A DNA stretch of 64,000 nt from Mesorhizobium sp. BR1-1-16 (GTDB lineage Bacteria > Pseudomonadota > Alphaproteobacteria > Rhizobiales > Kaistiaceae). Position 1 is the stretch's first letter, and each line of letters begins with the position of its first letter. The position numbers were made by a program, and so were the translations under genes. The stretch is from assembly GCF_020165495.1 (NCBI RefSeq), contig NZ_JAIUIE010000008.1:1-64000 (forward strand), written 5' to 3'. The notes beneath the pieces are model-generated. The model made no database searches and had not been told where the DNA came from. It saw only the letters and a program-made list of their open reading frames with translations. Of this stretch, positions 10,126-17,922 are shown piece after piece.

Positions 10126-11055
10126 TTACGAAAACAGGATCGAGGACAACCGCCGCCGGCCAGAAAGCGTGGCCTCGTCGGTCGGTCCCCAGGCCTCGAA
10201 CAGCTGGACCAGCTGCTTCCGGGCCTTGTCTTCTTCCCAATTGCGATTGGCGCGAACGATTTCAAGGAGCAGGTCGGTCGCTTCCTCGCGTTCGCCCTTG
10301 GCGTTCAAGAGGAGTGCCAGATCGAACAGCGCCGCAAAATCCTTGCGGTTTTCGGCAATGCGCGCCCTGAGTTCGCCTTCCTCGCCGAGTTCCGCCGTCT
10401 GCTCGATCAGAGCGAGCTGTGCCCGAACGGCCGCGATTTCCAGATCAGCCGCCTTCGCCTCGGGAACGCTGTCGATCAGCGCCTTGGCCTGCTCGACCTG
10501 CCCCATGGCAAGATGGCACCGCGCTAGACCCGCCAGAGCCTTGAGGTTTTCAGGCTCGGCCGCAAGAACGGCGGCAAAAAGCTGCGCCGCCTCGGCGACC
10601 GCACCGGCCTCGATCATGGCCCCCGCCTCGTCCAGCGCCGCCTCGATCTCCGAAGGACCGCCCGGACCGGCCAGCTTCTCGATGAATGCCTTGACCTGCC
10701 CCTCCGGTACCGCGCCCATGAAGCCGTCGACCGGTTGTCCGTCGACGAAGGCTATGACGGCCGGAATCGACTGGATCCCAAGCTGGCCGGCGACCTGCGG
10801 ATGGTCATCGATATTCATCTTCACGAGCCGCACAGCGCCCTTGGCGCCTTTGACCACCTTTTCGAGCACCGGCGTCAGCTGCTTGCACGGCCCGCACCAC
10901 GGCGCCCAGAAATCGACCAGCACCGGCTGGCGGCGCGATTCCTCGATCACGTCCTTGGCGAAGGTCTGCGTCGTCGTATCGCGGACAAGATCGGCGCCGC
11001 CGGGCGCGGGTTCCTGCTGGTAGGAAGAGCCGAAGCTGTAGCTGGGCTGGGTCAT
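10126..11055 (-). CDS. cnoX: Thioredoxin-TPR chaperedoxin (CnoX/YbbN family)
   Basis: This 309-residue cytoplasmic protein joins an N-terminal thioredoxin domain (about residues 25-130) to a TPR-like C-terminal half. The active site reads C54-G-P-C57, so unlike E. coli CnoX (SXXC) it keeps both cysteines and could be redox-active. The cis-proline loop (QSIPAVIAFVDG) is present. Family members protect unfolded proteins under oxidative stress and pass clients to GroEL. I prefer the ATG at 11055, 10 bp after GAGG, over a GTG three codons upstream. First gene of the cnoX-LON-Trm112 run. Confidence 0.88.
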   Translation of the reverse strand: MTQPSYSFGSSYQQEPAPGGADLVRDTTTQTFAKDVIEESRRQPVLVDFWAPWCGPCKQLTPVLEKVVKGAKGAVRLVKMNIDDHPQVAGQLGIQSIPAVIAFVDGQPVDGFMGAVPEGQVKAFIEKLAGPGGPSEIEAALDEAGAMIEAGAVAEAAQLFAAVLAAEPENLKALAGLARCHLAMGQVEQAKALIDSVPEAKAADLEIAAVRAQLALIEQTAELGEEGELRARIAENRKDFAALFDLALLLNAKGEREEATDLLLEIVRANRNWEEDKARKQLVQLFEAWGPTDEATLSGRRRLSSILFS

Positions 11056-11182
11056 GAGCGTCACGCCTCGATTATAGGGCTGCCGGCATTCCGGCGCGTT
11101 TCCGGTGGTGAAGATGGAACTTCGCCGCGCGATTTACAAATCCGCCGCCGTCTCGGCAGCACCAAAACCGATGATGACCGGT

Positions 11183-11713
11183 TCATGCCCCGTCGCGCGC
11201 GCGAAAGCTGAGGAGATCGACAACCGCAAGGCAGGTCGACGCGGTGTTGACGAGAGGATGAAAGTTGGCGACCTCGCCGGAAAGGAAGCGCCGGTCGAGC
11301 ACCAAAGTGACGCGTGGCGGCACATCGTTCAGAAGCGCAAACGGCGTCACCGAGCCGGGCGTGACGCCGAGGACATCCAGCAGCAATTCGGCCGAACCGA
11401 AGGAAAGCCGGCCCGACGCGCCGAGGGGCTCATGCAGCCGCTTCAGATCAATGACGCTGTCCTCGACCGCGACGACAAGGAAGACCCGGCCCTTCTTGTC
11501 CTTGAGAAAGAGGTTCTTGCTGTGAAGCCCGCGCATGCCCAGCCGGAGCTGTTTGCCGTCGGCAACGGTAAAGAGCGGTGGATGCTCGAGCGTCTCCGTC
11601 GCTATGCCGAGCCCCTCGAGAAAACGAAAGAGATCCGCGCGTGAGGCGCGAGTCGGCGGCCGGTCCTGATCATTCTGTGAGCGGGGATGCGAGTGCGGCT
11701 CGGGGTTGGACAC
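11183..11713 (-). CDS. YbaK/ProX-type aminoacyl-tRNA deacylase
   Basis: This protein of 176 residues (with the start chosen here) belongs to the YbaK/ProX editing family, which hydrolyses mischarged aminoacyl-tRNA, in the ProX group Ala-tRNA(Pro). Signatures are LEHPPLFTVADGKQLR near the start, the KNLFLKDKKGRVFLVV strand with the catalytic-region lysine, and the VTPFALLND segment. I chose the GTG at 11713, preceded by GGAG at 8 bp; an open frame continues 33 codons upstream but without family similarity. The specific tRNA substrate is inferred from the family only. A tRNA-Gly gene lies 166 bp away in the divergent direction. Confidence 0.85.
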   Translation of the reverse strand: MSNPEPHSHPRSQNDQDRPPTRASRADLFRFLEGLGIATETLEHPPLFTVADGKQLRLGMRGLHSKNLFLKDKKGRVFLVVAVEDSVIDLKRLHEPLGASGRLSFGSAELLLDVLGVTPGSVTPFALLNDVPPRVTLVLDRRFLSGEVANFHPLVNTASTCLAVVDLLSFRARDGA

Positions 11714-11879
11714 AGGCTGTTCTCCGGCGCGAAACGCGCCGGAAACGGCGCTGCGCTGCTCTTCTAGACCCTCGCGCCAAGGCGGCCAATGGCCCCTGTG
11801 GATCGCCGGCAAATTGCCTGTTGCAATCCTCAGGACCTTAAGTCATAAGGTGCGCCGTCCGGCAGCGTCGGGCACGGAA

Positions 11880-11954
11880 GCGGGTGTAGCTCAGGGGTAG
11901 AGCATAACCTTGCCAAGGTTAGGGTCGAGGGTTCGAATCCCTTCGCCCGCTCCA
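11880..11954 (+). tRNA. tRNA-Gly (anticodon GCC)
   Basis: A complete 75-base cloverleaf with an encoded CCA end. The acceptor stem pairs GCGGGTG with CGCCCGC, the D arm is GCTC-AGGGGTAGA-GC, the anticodon stem is TAACC/GGTTA around the loop TTGCCAA with anticodon GCC, and the T arm contains GGTTCGAATCC. A strong terminator follows 20 bases downstream. Confidence 0.97.
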
Positions 11955-11973
11955 AATTTTCAGGCAAATCAAG

Positions 11974-12005
11974 AAAATCGCCCTTCGGGGCGATTTTTGC
12001 TTTTT
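11974..12005 (+). terminator. Intrinsic terminator of tRNA-Gly
   Basis: A perfect 10-bp hairpin AAAATCGCCC-TTCG-GGGCGATTTT (11974-11997) with a stable TTCG tetraloop is followed by TGCTTTTT. Confidence 0.9.
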
Positions 12006-12283
12006 AGGCCTCTGGTTTCGTACGCGACGGCGAATGCCGGTTCCGGAACCGGGGTCAACGCGGCTGCGACGAGCGGCCAGATCGACGTTTGCGTCCCCCG
12101 AAGGCCAAGCCCGAAACGCGAACCTGCCGTCTCAGCAAGCCCCCTTCGACTGAATCAAGCCGTGCTGCCCGCGCCCTCCCGGCCTGCACGCCGCCAGACG
12201 CGCCGCTTGGCCCGACACCACGTTCCCGCACGTCTTCGCAGTGCCCGCTTTTCCTCGTGACCCCGCCCGAGAAATTTTCCTGG
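12006..12283. other. Gene-free stretch between tRNA-Gly and the hydantoinase promoter
   Basis: No credible coding sequence is visible here. Short open frames lack ribosome sites and family similarity. The only structure I see is a perfect 16-bp palindrome CCGGTTCCGGAACCGG at 12037-12052, 32 bp after the tRNA terminator. The base composition stays GC-rich and C-heavy on the plus strand. Confidence 0.6.
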
Positions 12284-12290
12284 CGAGCCG

Positions 12291-12355
12291 TTGACACACG
12301 TCAACAGGTGATCACTATAGGAAATATATTCGTTCAACGGAAATTTGGTTCCTAT
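12291..12355 (+). promoter_or_regulatory. Promoter and operator region of the hydantoinase operon
   Basis: A consensus -35 TTGACA at 12291-12296 is followed by TATAGG at 12316 (19-bp spacing) or a weaker ACTATA at 17 bp. The -35 lies inside a palindrome TTGAC-ACAC-GTCAA (12291-12304). Downstream, ATAGGAA (12317-12323) and TTCCTAT (12349-12355) form a wide inverted repeat around a near-palindrome TTCGTTCAACGGAA (12329-12342), a shape seen in IclR- or GntR-type operators. The region is distinctly A+T-rich against its surroundings. No regulator gene adjoins it. Confidence 0.5.
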
Positions 12356-12551
12356 GGTGCAGCTTGTTTCTTGCAGCGGCATTGGACGCGCTGATCGCAG
12401 ACCCGCGCCAGATCGCTGCATCGAAGCGAGCGACTGGCTGTTCTTCCACGATCCCCGTTGCCGTTGAACGCCGGCGTCCTTTCACGCTGAAACGAACGCT
12501 TCCGCCAAGGATCTGCATCCGAGGCCGCCCAGGACTTTCACGGAGACAAGC

Positions 12552-14579
12552 ATGGCAACGCGGATCGGCGTCGATATCGGCGGTACATTCACGGACCTCG
12601 TCTATTACGACGAGGCCAGCGGACAGACGACCGAAGGCAAGGTGCCGACCGTGCCGCATGCACCCGAGGAGGGTGTCGTCGCCGCCATCAAGGGCCATGT
12701 TCCCCCCGCCGTCATTGAGGCAGCGGAGTTCTTCCTGCACGGCACCACCGTCGGACTCAACGCGCTGCTGGAGCGGCGCGGCGCCAAGGTGGGGCTCATC
12801 GCGACCGAAGGATTCCGTGACGTGCTGGAGATCCGGCGCGGCGATCGCACCGAGATGTACAATCTCTTCTGGCAGCAGCCGGCTCCGCTCGTGCCACGCC
12901 GCCTGCGCCTGGAAGTGCCGGAGCGGATCATGGCCACCGGGCAGGTCTTCCGTGCGCTCGATGAGAGCGCGGTCGCCCCGATCGTCGCGGCCTTTGCCGC
13001 CGAAAACGTCGACAGCATCGCCGTCTGCCTGATGAACGCTTATGCCAATCCCCAACATGAGCTCAGGATCGAGGCGCTGATCCGCGAAGCGGGCTTCACC
13101 GGTGGCATCTCCCTCTCGCACCGGATTTCGGGCGAATACCGGGAATATGAGCGCACCTCGACGACGGTCATCGATGCGTTCGTCCGCGCCCGCATGTCCA
13201 ACTATCTCCGCCGCCTCGACGAGCGGCTGCGCGACCTCGGTTTCAGGGGCACCAGCCTCATCACGCGTTCGGGCGGCGGTTCGATGACCTTCGCCGAGGC
13301 CGAGGAACGCCCCTTCGAGACCATTATGTCAGGCCCGGTCGGCGGCGCGCAGGGCGCGAGCGAACTGGCAACGGCCCTCGATATCCGCGCGCTCATTACC
13401 GCTGATGTCGGCGGCACCAGCTTCGATACGGCGCTCATTCTCGATGGCGCGGCGCAGGTTCTGTTCGAAGGCTCGATCGACCAGATGCCGGTCCAGACGC
13501 CCTGGGTAGATGTGCGCTCGATCGGCTCGGGTGGTGGCTCCATCGCCCATGTCGATATCGGCGGCCTCATGCGGGTCGGTCCGCGCAGCGCTGGCGCCGT
13601 TCCCGGCCCCGCCTGCTATGGCAAGGGCGGAACGGAGCCGGCGATGACCGACGCGGCCGCGACGCTCGGCATGCTCGGCACAGGCAAACTCGCCTCGGGC
13701 ATCAATCTCGCTTTCGACAAGGCGGCGGAGGCCGTCGAGCGTGTCGGCACGGCGATCGGCCAGAATGTCGAGGCGACAGCCGTCGGCATCATGCGCATCT
13801 CCGCCTCTGCCATGGCCAATGCGATGCGCGAAGTTTCGGTCGAGCAGGGCCTCGATCCGCGCGAGATGACACTGCTGCCCTTCGGCGGCGCCGGCCCCTT
13901 GATGGCCTGCCTGCTTGCCGACGAACTCGGCATGCAGCGCATTGTCGTTCCGCCGCTGGCCGGCAACTTCTCGGCCTGGGGCCTGCTCGGTGCCGACATG
14001 GTCCAGGCCGCCGCGCGGACGCGCATCATGCCGCTCGCCGAGGAGAACCTCGCGACCGTCAACGCAATCCTCGCCGAACTCTTCGAATCGATCGGCAGTC
14101 GCGGTGCGCATCTGGGCCGCGATGCCGAACAGTCGGCGCGGCTCGATCTCCGCTACCGCGGCCAGGAGCATTGGCTGTCGATCGACGTCGAACTGAAGGA
14201 CCGCACGATCACCGGTTCCGTGAGTAGCATCGCCGACCGCTTCCGCGCCGAATATGCGCGCAGCTTCGGCAGCACGATGAATGACGGCATCGAGATCGTC
14301 TCCATCCGCGCCAATTCGCGCATTCCTCTGCCGCGCCGGCAGATGACGCCGCGCCCCGTCGAGGCGAGCGGCGCTGCCAGCGAGGCCTTCGAGGCTTATT
14401 CGTTCCGGCTCGGCAAGCGCGTGCCCTTCCGCCTGATCGATCGTGCCGCGATCGACGCCACGCTCGACGGTCCGGCGATCGTCACCGAGAGCACGGCGAC
14501 CCTCTATATCGACGCCGGCTGGCAGGTTCAGACCGGCGCCATCGGTGAACTCATCCTCGAGCGGAAGGCGCTGAACTGA
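12552..14579 (+). CDS. hyuA: Hydantoinase/oxoprolinase subunit A (HyuA family)
   Basis: This 675-residue protein is the A subunit of an ATP-dependent hydantoinase or 5-oxoprolinase-type enzyme, which opens cyclic amides. The ASKHA-fold start MATRIGVDIGGTFTDLVYYDE is diagnostic, as are the DVGGTSFDTALI and GPACYGKGGTEPAMTDA segments. It overlaps the hyuB start by one base, so the two subunits are translationally coupled. GGAGA precedes the ATG. The substrate (N-methylhydantoin, 5-oxoproline, another lactam, or a ketone as in acetone carboxylase relatives) cannot be told. The downstream Ldh2-family reductase hints at an imino or cyclic amino acid pathway. Confidence 0.9.
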   Translation: MATRIGVDIGGTFTDLVYYDEASGQTTEGKVPTVPHAPEEGVVAAIKGHVPPAVIEAAEFFLHGTTVGLNALLERRGAKVGLIATEGFRDVLEIRRGDRTEMYNLFWQQPAPLVPRRLRLEVPERIMATGQVFRALDESAVAPIVAAFAAENVDSIAVCLMNAYANPQHELRIEALIREAGFTGGISLSHRISGEYREYERTSTTVIDAFVRARMSNYLRRLDERLRDLGFRGTSLITRSGGGSMTFAEAEERPFETIMSGPVGGAQGASELATALDIRALITADVGGTSFDTALILDGAAQVLFEGSIDQMPVQTPWVDVRSIGSGGGSIAHVDIGGLMRVGPRSAGAVPGPACYGKGGTEPAMTDAAATLGMLGTGKLASGINLAFDKAAEAVERVGTAIGQNVEATAVGIMRISASAMANAMREVSVEQGLDPREMTLLPFGGAGPLMACLLADELGMQRIVVPPLAGNFSAWGLLGADMVQAAARTRIMPLAEENLATVNAILAELFESIGSRGAHLGRDAEQSARLDLRYRGQEHWLSIDVELKDRTITGSVSSIADRFRAEYARSFGSTMNDGIEIVSIRANSRIPLPRRQMTPRPVEASGAASEAFEAYSFRLGKRVPFRLIDRAAIDATLDGPAIVTESTATLYIDAGWQVQTGAIGELILERKALN

Positions 14580-16297
14580 TGAACGCCCGCAGCCCCCTCA
14601 TCCACAAGGCCGGCATCGCCCGACGCACCGGAGAGCACAACGCCGACCCGATCACGACCGAGGTCGTGCGGCACGCGCTGAATTCCGCCGCCAACCAAAT
14701 GAAGCGTGCGCTGGTCCGCACTGCCTTCTCGCCTGTTATCTATGAAGTGCTCGATTTCGCCGTCGCGATCTACGATCCGGAATACCGGCTGCTTGCTCAG
14801 GCGCCGAGCCTGCCGATGTTCATGGGAACGCTTAACTTCTGCATCGAGGCGGCGGTCGAGGCCATCGGCGGGCGCGAGAAGCTCTATGACGGCGATATCC
14901 TGATGTACAACTGGCCCTACGGGACCGGTTCGCATCCGCAGGATCTTGTCGTGATCATGCCGGTCTATCTGCGCGGCGAAACGCTGATCGGCTACACCGC
15001 GATCAAGGGGCACTGGCTCGATATCGGCGCCAAGGACCCGTACTGCACCGACACGGTCGACGTGTTCCAGGAGGGAACGGTCTATCCAGGCGTCAAGATC
15101 TATAAGCGCGGCGAGCTCAACGACGACATCTACCGCATGATCCTCGCCAACAGCCGCGTGCCGAAAGCGGTGGCGGGCGATCTTGACGCACAGGTCACCG
15201 GCTGCCGCGTCGGCGCGCGCAGCTTCCTTGAAGTCGTGGAGCGCTACGGACTTGAGGGCTTCACGGGCGCAATCGAAGCGATGTTCGATCATGGTGAGCG
15301 CGTCGTGCGCAGCTATTTCGAGAAGATCCCCGACGGTCGCTATGTCGGCCGCGGCGAGATGGACGACAACGGCGTCACCAAGGACAGCATTCCCTTCGAG
15401 ATCGCCGTCGAGGTTTCGGGTTCAAACGTGCGCATCGACTTCTCGCATGTCCCCGACGAGCAGGGCGGTCCCGTCAACAGCCCGCTGCCTTCGACGATCT
15501 CGGCGAGCCGCGTCGCCATCACCATGCTGGCCGGCTATGGCGAGGCGCCGCATGAGGGGCATTTCCGCCCGATCGAGGTCGTTACCCGTCCGGGCTCCAT
15601 GTTCCATCCCGAACCGCCGGCGCCGTGCTTCCTTTATGGCTGGCCAGCGCTGCAGGCGATCGAAGTGATCTATAACGCGATCTCCAAGGCGCTGCCGAAG
15701 GCCGTGCCGGCTTCCTCGGGCGGCTGCATCTGCTCGGTCGTCTGGTGGGGCCGCCGCGAGGCGACGGGCGAACCTTGGGCCGACGGCGCACCGCATCCGA
15801 CCGGACAGGGCGCATGGGATGGCGGCGATGGCGGCACCATGCTGCACATCTCCGAATCCGCCACCCGCTTCACCCCGATCGAAGTCTGGGAAGCGCGCAA
15901 TCCCTGGCTGATCGAATGCCTGGCGCTGGCCCAGGATTCGGGCGGTGCCGGTCGCCACCGCGGCGGCGCCGGCCTTGAGCTGCATTTCAGGATGCTCGAG
16001 GAGACCAACATCACCACGGTGTTCGAGCGCTCCAAGAACAAGCCCTGGGGTCTCGAAGGCGGCGGTGAGGGACGGGCCAACAATGCCCGCGTCCGCATGC
16101 CGAGCGGTGAAGTCCTGGATATTCCGAAAACCACCCGCTTCGTCGTGCCAAAGGATGGCGTGCTCGAGCTGAAGACCGGCGGCGGCGGTGGCTACGGTCC
16201 GCCGTCGGAGCGGCCGAAGGCCATGGTCGAGCATGATCTGCGCGAAGGCTATATCTCGGCGGAGTTCGCCGCGCGGCACTATCCGCAGGCCAGCTGA
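14579..16297 (+). CDS. hyuB: Hydantoinase/oxoprolinase subunit B (HyuB family)
   Basis: The 572-residue B subunit pairs with HyuA to form the amide-hydrolysing enzyme. Typical family segments are DPITTEVVRHALNSAANQM, RTAFSPVIYEVLDFAVAIYD, YNWPYGTGSHPQDLVV and the glycine-rich end RFVVPKDGVLELKTGGGGGYGPPSER. Length matches the family. The start codon shares its A with the hyuA stop. A GC-rich perfect hairpin lies between this gene and the downstream reductase, which might tune messenger stability. Cytoplasmic; no signal peptide. Confidence 0.9.
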   Translation: MNARSPLIHKAGIARRTGEHNADPITTEVVRHALNSAANQMKRALVRTAFSPVIYEVLDFAVAIYDPEYRLLAQAPSLPMFMGTLNFCIEAAVEAIGGREKLYDGDILMYNWPYGTGSHPQDLVVIMPVYLRGETLIGYTAIKGHWLDIGAKDPYCTDTVDVFQEGTVYPGVKIYKRGELNDDIYRMILANSRVPKAVAGDLDAQVTGCRVGARSFLEVVERYGLEGFTGAIEAMFDHGERVVRSYFEKIPDGRYVGRGEMDDNGVTKDSIPFEIAVEVSGSNVRIDFSHVPDEQGGPVNSPLPSTISASRVAITMLAGYGEAPHEGHFRPIEVVTRPGSMFHPEPPAPCFLYGWPALQAIEVIYNAISKALPKAVPASSGGCICSVVWWGRREATGEPWADGAPHPTGQGAWDGGDGGTMLHISESATRFTPIEVWEARNPWLIECLALAQDSGGAGRHRGGAGLELHFRMLEETNITTVFERSKNKPWGLEGGGEGRANNARVRMPSGEVLDIPKTTRFVVPKDGVLELKTGGGGGYGPPSERPKAMVEHDLREGYISAEFAARHYPQAS

Positions 16298-16324
16298 CGA
16301 AGCCGGGCCGATACCGGCAGCCGA

Positions 16325-16347
16325 GCCGCCGGCACCGCGCCGGCGGC
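16325..16347 (+). repeat. GC-rich intercistronic hairpin after hyuB
   Basis: A perfect 9-bp stem GCCGCCGGC-ACCGC-GCCGGCGGC starts 28 bases after the hyuB stop. There is no T-run, so it is more likely a messenger-stability or partial stop element than a full terminator. Confidence 0.5.
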
Positions 16348-16416
16348 GTCCGGCCAAATCCAGCGCCTTGCCGCTGCGCTTGGCCGCGATCGAGACTTCT
16401 GGAAGGAACCACGTCC

Positions 16417-17469
16417 ATGGCAACCGAGACCACCGCGGACCCTGGCGTTCAGGCGACGGCCGATGCCCGCCTCTCGCTTGATGCCGTGGCCGCGCTGGCG
16501 CGCCGGATCCTGCTGGCGAACGGCGTTTCGGCGGCACAGGCGGAGCCGATCGTGCGCACCGTGACCGCTGCCGAACGCGACGAATGCCGCTCGCACGGTC
16601 TCTACCGTCTACTCACCTATATCCGGTCCGTTCGTCTCGGCCAGGCCGACGGCAATGCAGAGCCGACCGTGCATGACGATGGCGGCGCGCTCGTCCGCGT
16701 CGAAGGCTATCGCGGCTTCGCGCCGCTCGCCTTTGATCGCGGGCGCGCGCTGCTCGTTGAAAAGGCACGGCGGAACGGCATCGCGGCGCTCATCATGCGC
16801 GATTGCCATCACAATTCCGCCCTCTGGGCCGAAGTCGAGCCGCTGGCGGCAGAGGATGGCATCTCGGCCATTGCGTTCAATCCGACCCATAGCTGGGTGA
16901 CGCCATCAGGCGGATCGCGGCCTCTGTTCGGCACCAATCCAATCGCCTTCTCCTGGCCCCGGCCCGGCGCCGAGCCGTTTGTCTTCGACTTCGCGACCAG
17001 CGCGGTGGCGCGGGGCGAGATGGAGCTTCATCGGCGCGGCGGCAGGCCGATCCCGCTCGGCTGGGCCGTCGATGTCGATGGTCAGCCGACGACAGACGCT
17101 GCCAGCGGCCTCGACGGCGCGATGCTGCCCTTCGGCGGCTATAAAGGCACCGGCATCCAGATCATGATCGAACTCTTGGCCGGGGCCATGATCGGCGATG
17201 CAATGAGCTATCAATCGTCGATCGCCGATGCCGGCCATGGCGGCGTGCCGCTGCACGGCGAACTGATCATCGCCTTCGATCCCGTCCGCTTCCGCGCCGG
17301 ACGCGATGGCGATCCGTTTGGCGACGCCGAGGGGTTGTTTGAACGCTTTGGCGCGCAGCCGGGCGCACGACTGCCATCGGAGCGGCGCTACGCCGCCCGC
17401 CGCCGGACGGCCGTCGCGGGCGTCCTTGTGCCTCGGGCGCTGCATGACGAGCTCGCCGCTCTCGCCTGA
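16417..17469 (+). CDS. Ldh2-family oxidoreductase, delta1-piperideine/pyrroline-2-carboxylate reductase-like
   Basis: This 350-residue NAD(P)H-dependent enzyme belongs to the Ldh2/YlbC/YjmC family, which has a non-Rossmann fold. The segments ERDECRSHGLYRLLTYI, CHHNSALWAEVEPLA, NPIAFSWPRP and MLPFGGYKGTGIQIMIELLAG resemble DpkA-type reductases of cyclic imino acids more than malate or ureidoglycolate dehydrogenases. That would fit processing of a cyclic amino acid together with the hydantoinase genes upstream, 119 bp away on the same strand. A good ribosome site (GGAAGGA) precedes the ATG. Family membership is secure; the substrate is an inference. Confidence 0.8.
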   Translation: MATETTADPGVQATADARLSLDAVAALARRILLANGVSAAQAEPIVRTVTAAERDECRSHGLYRLLTYIRSVRLGQADGNAEPTVHDDGGALVRVEGYRGFAPLAFDRGRALLVEKARRNGIAALIMRDCHHNSALWAEVEPLAAEDGISAIAFNPTHSWVTPSGGSRPLFGTNPIAFSWPRPGAEPFVFDFATSAVARGEMELHRRGGRPIPLGWAVDVDGQPTTDAASGLDGAMLPFGGYKGTGIQIMIELLAGAMIGDAMSYQSSIADAGHGGVPLHGELIIAFDPVRFRAGRDGDPFGDAEGLFERFGAQPGARLPSERRYAARRRTAVAGVLVPRALHDELAALA

Positions 17470-17484
17470 TTTCTGCGGACCCTT

Positions 17485-17922
17485 TCAGCCGCGGAGCGCA
17501 GCCAATGTCAGCGGGTCCACGACGCCGCCGCACCAGCGGGCGAGCGCAGCATGGAAGCGGCTCTCGGGATTGCCGTCCGCAACGGCGAACAGCGTCATCG
17601 ACGAGCGGAACTTCATGTCATCCGGCGAGCCGAACAGCGCATGAAGCGAGGGCGCCTCGGCCGCCAGCGCCAGCTCCGTCGCTTCAGCGAGGCGCTGGCC
17701 GAGCAGCGGATGGGCGAGATAGGCCCGCGCTTCGGCCAGCGAACCGATGCCATAGAACAGCGCCGTCTCGGAGCGACCGAGCGCCCGGAGCTGCGGAAAC
17801 ACGAACCACATCCAGTGGCTGCGCTTGCGGCCGGCGCCAAGTTCCGTGACGACGTCGGGCCAGACCGGCGTCTGGGCGTTCACGAAACGCTGCAGGGCAA
17901 AGCCATCGGCTGGATCGCTCAT
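17485..17922 (-). CDS. DUF1810 family protein
   Basis: A 145-residue protein of the DUF1810 (COG5579) family. The patterns DPADGFALQRFVNAQ at the start, GRKRSHWMWFVFPQLRALGRSETALFYGI in the middle and DDMKFRSSMTLFA near the end are characteristic. The function is unknown in the literature I can recall. It overlaps the upstream DUF763 gene by 4 bases (ATGA), so it is translationally coupled to it. It ends the minus-strand run yhaO-yhaN-DUF763-DUF1810 and converges on the Ldh2-family gene with a 15-bp gap. Confidence 0.85.
   Translation of the reverse strand: MSDPADGFALQRFVNAQTPVWPDVVTELGAGRKRSHWMWFVFPQLRALGRSETALFYGIGSLAEARAYLAHPLLGQRLAEATELALAAEAPSLHALFGSPDDMKFRSSMTLFAVADGNPESRFHAALARWCGGVVDPLTLAALRG

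Noticed and set aside
11071-11076. TATAAT upstream of cnoX on the minus strand
   Set aside because: It lies only about 15 bases before the start codon, next to the ribosome site, and no -35 element stands at a proper distance.
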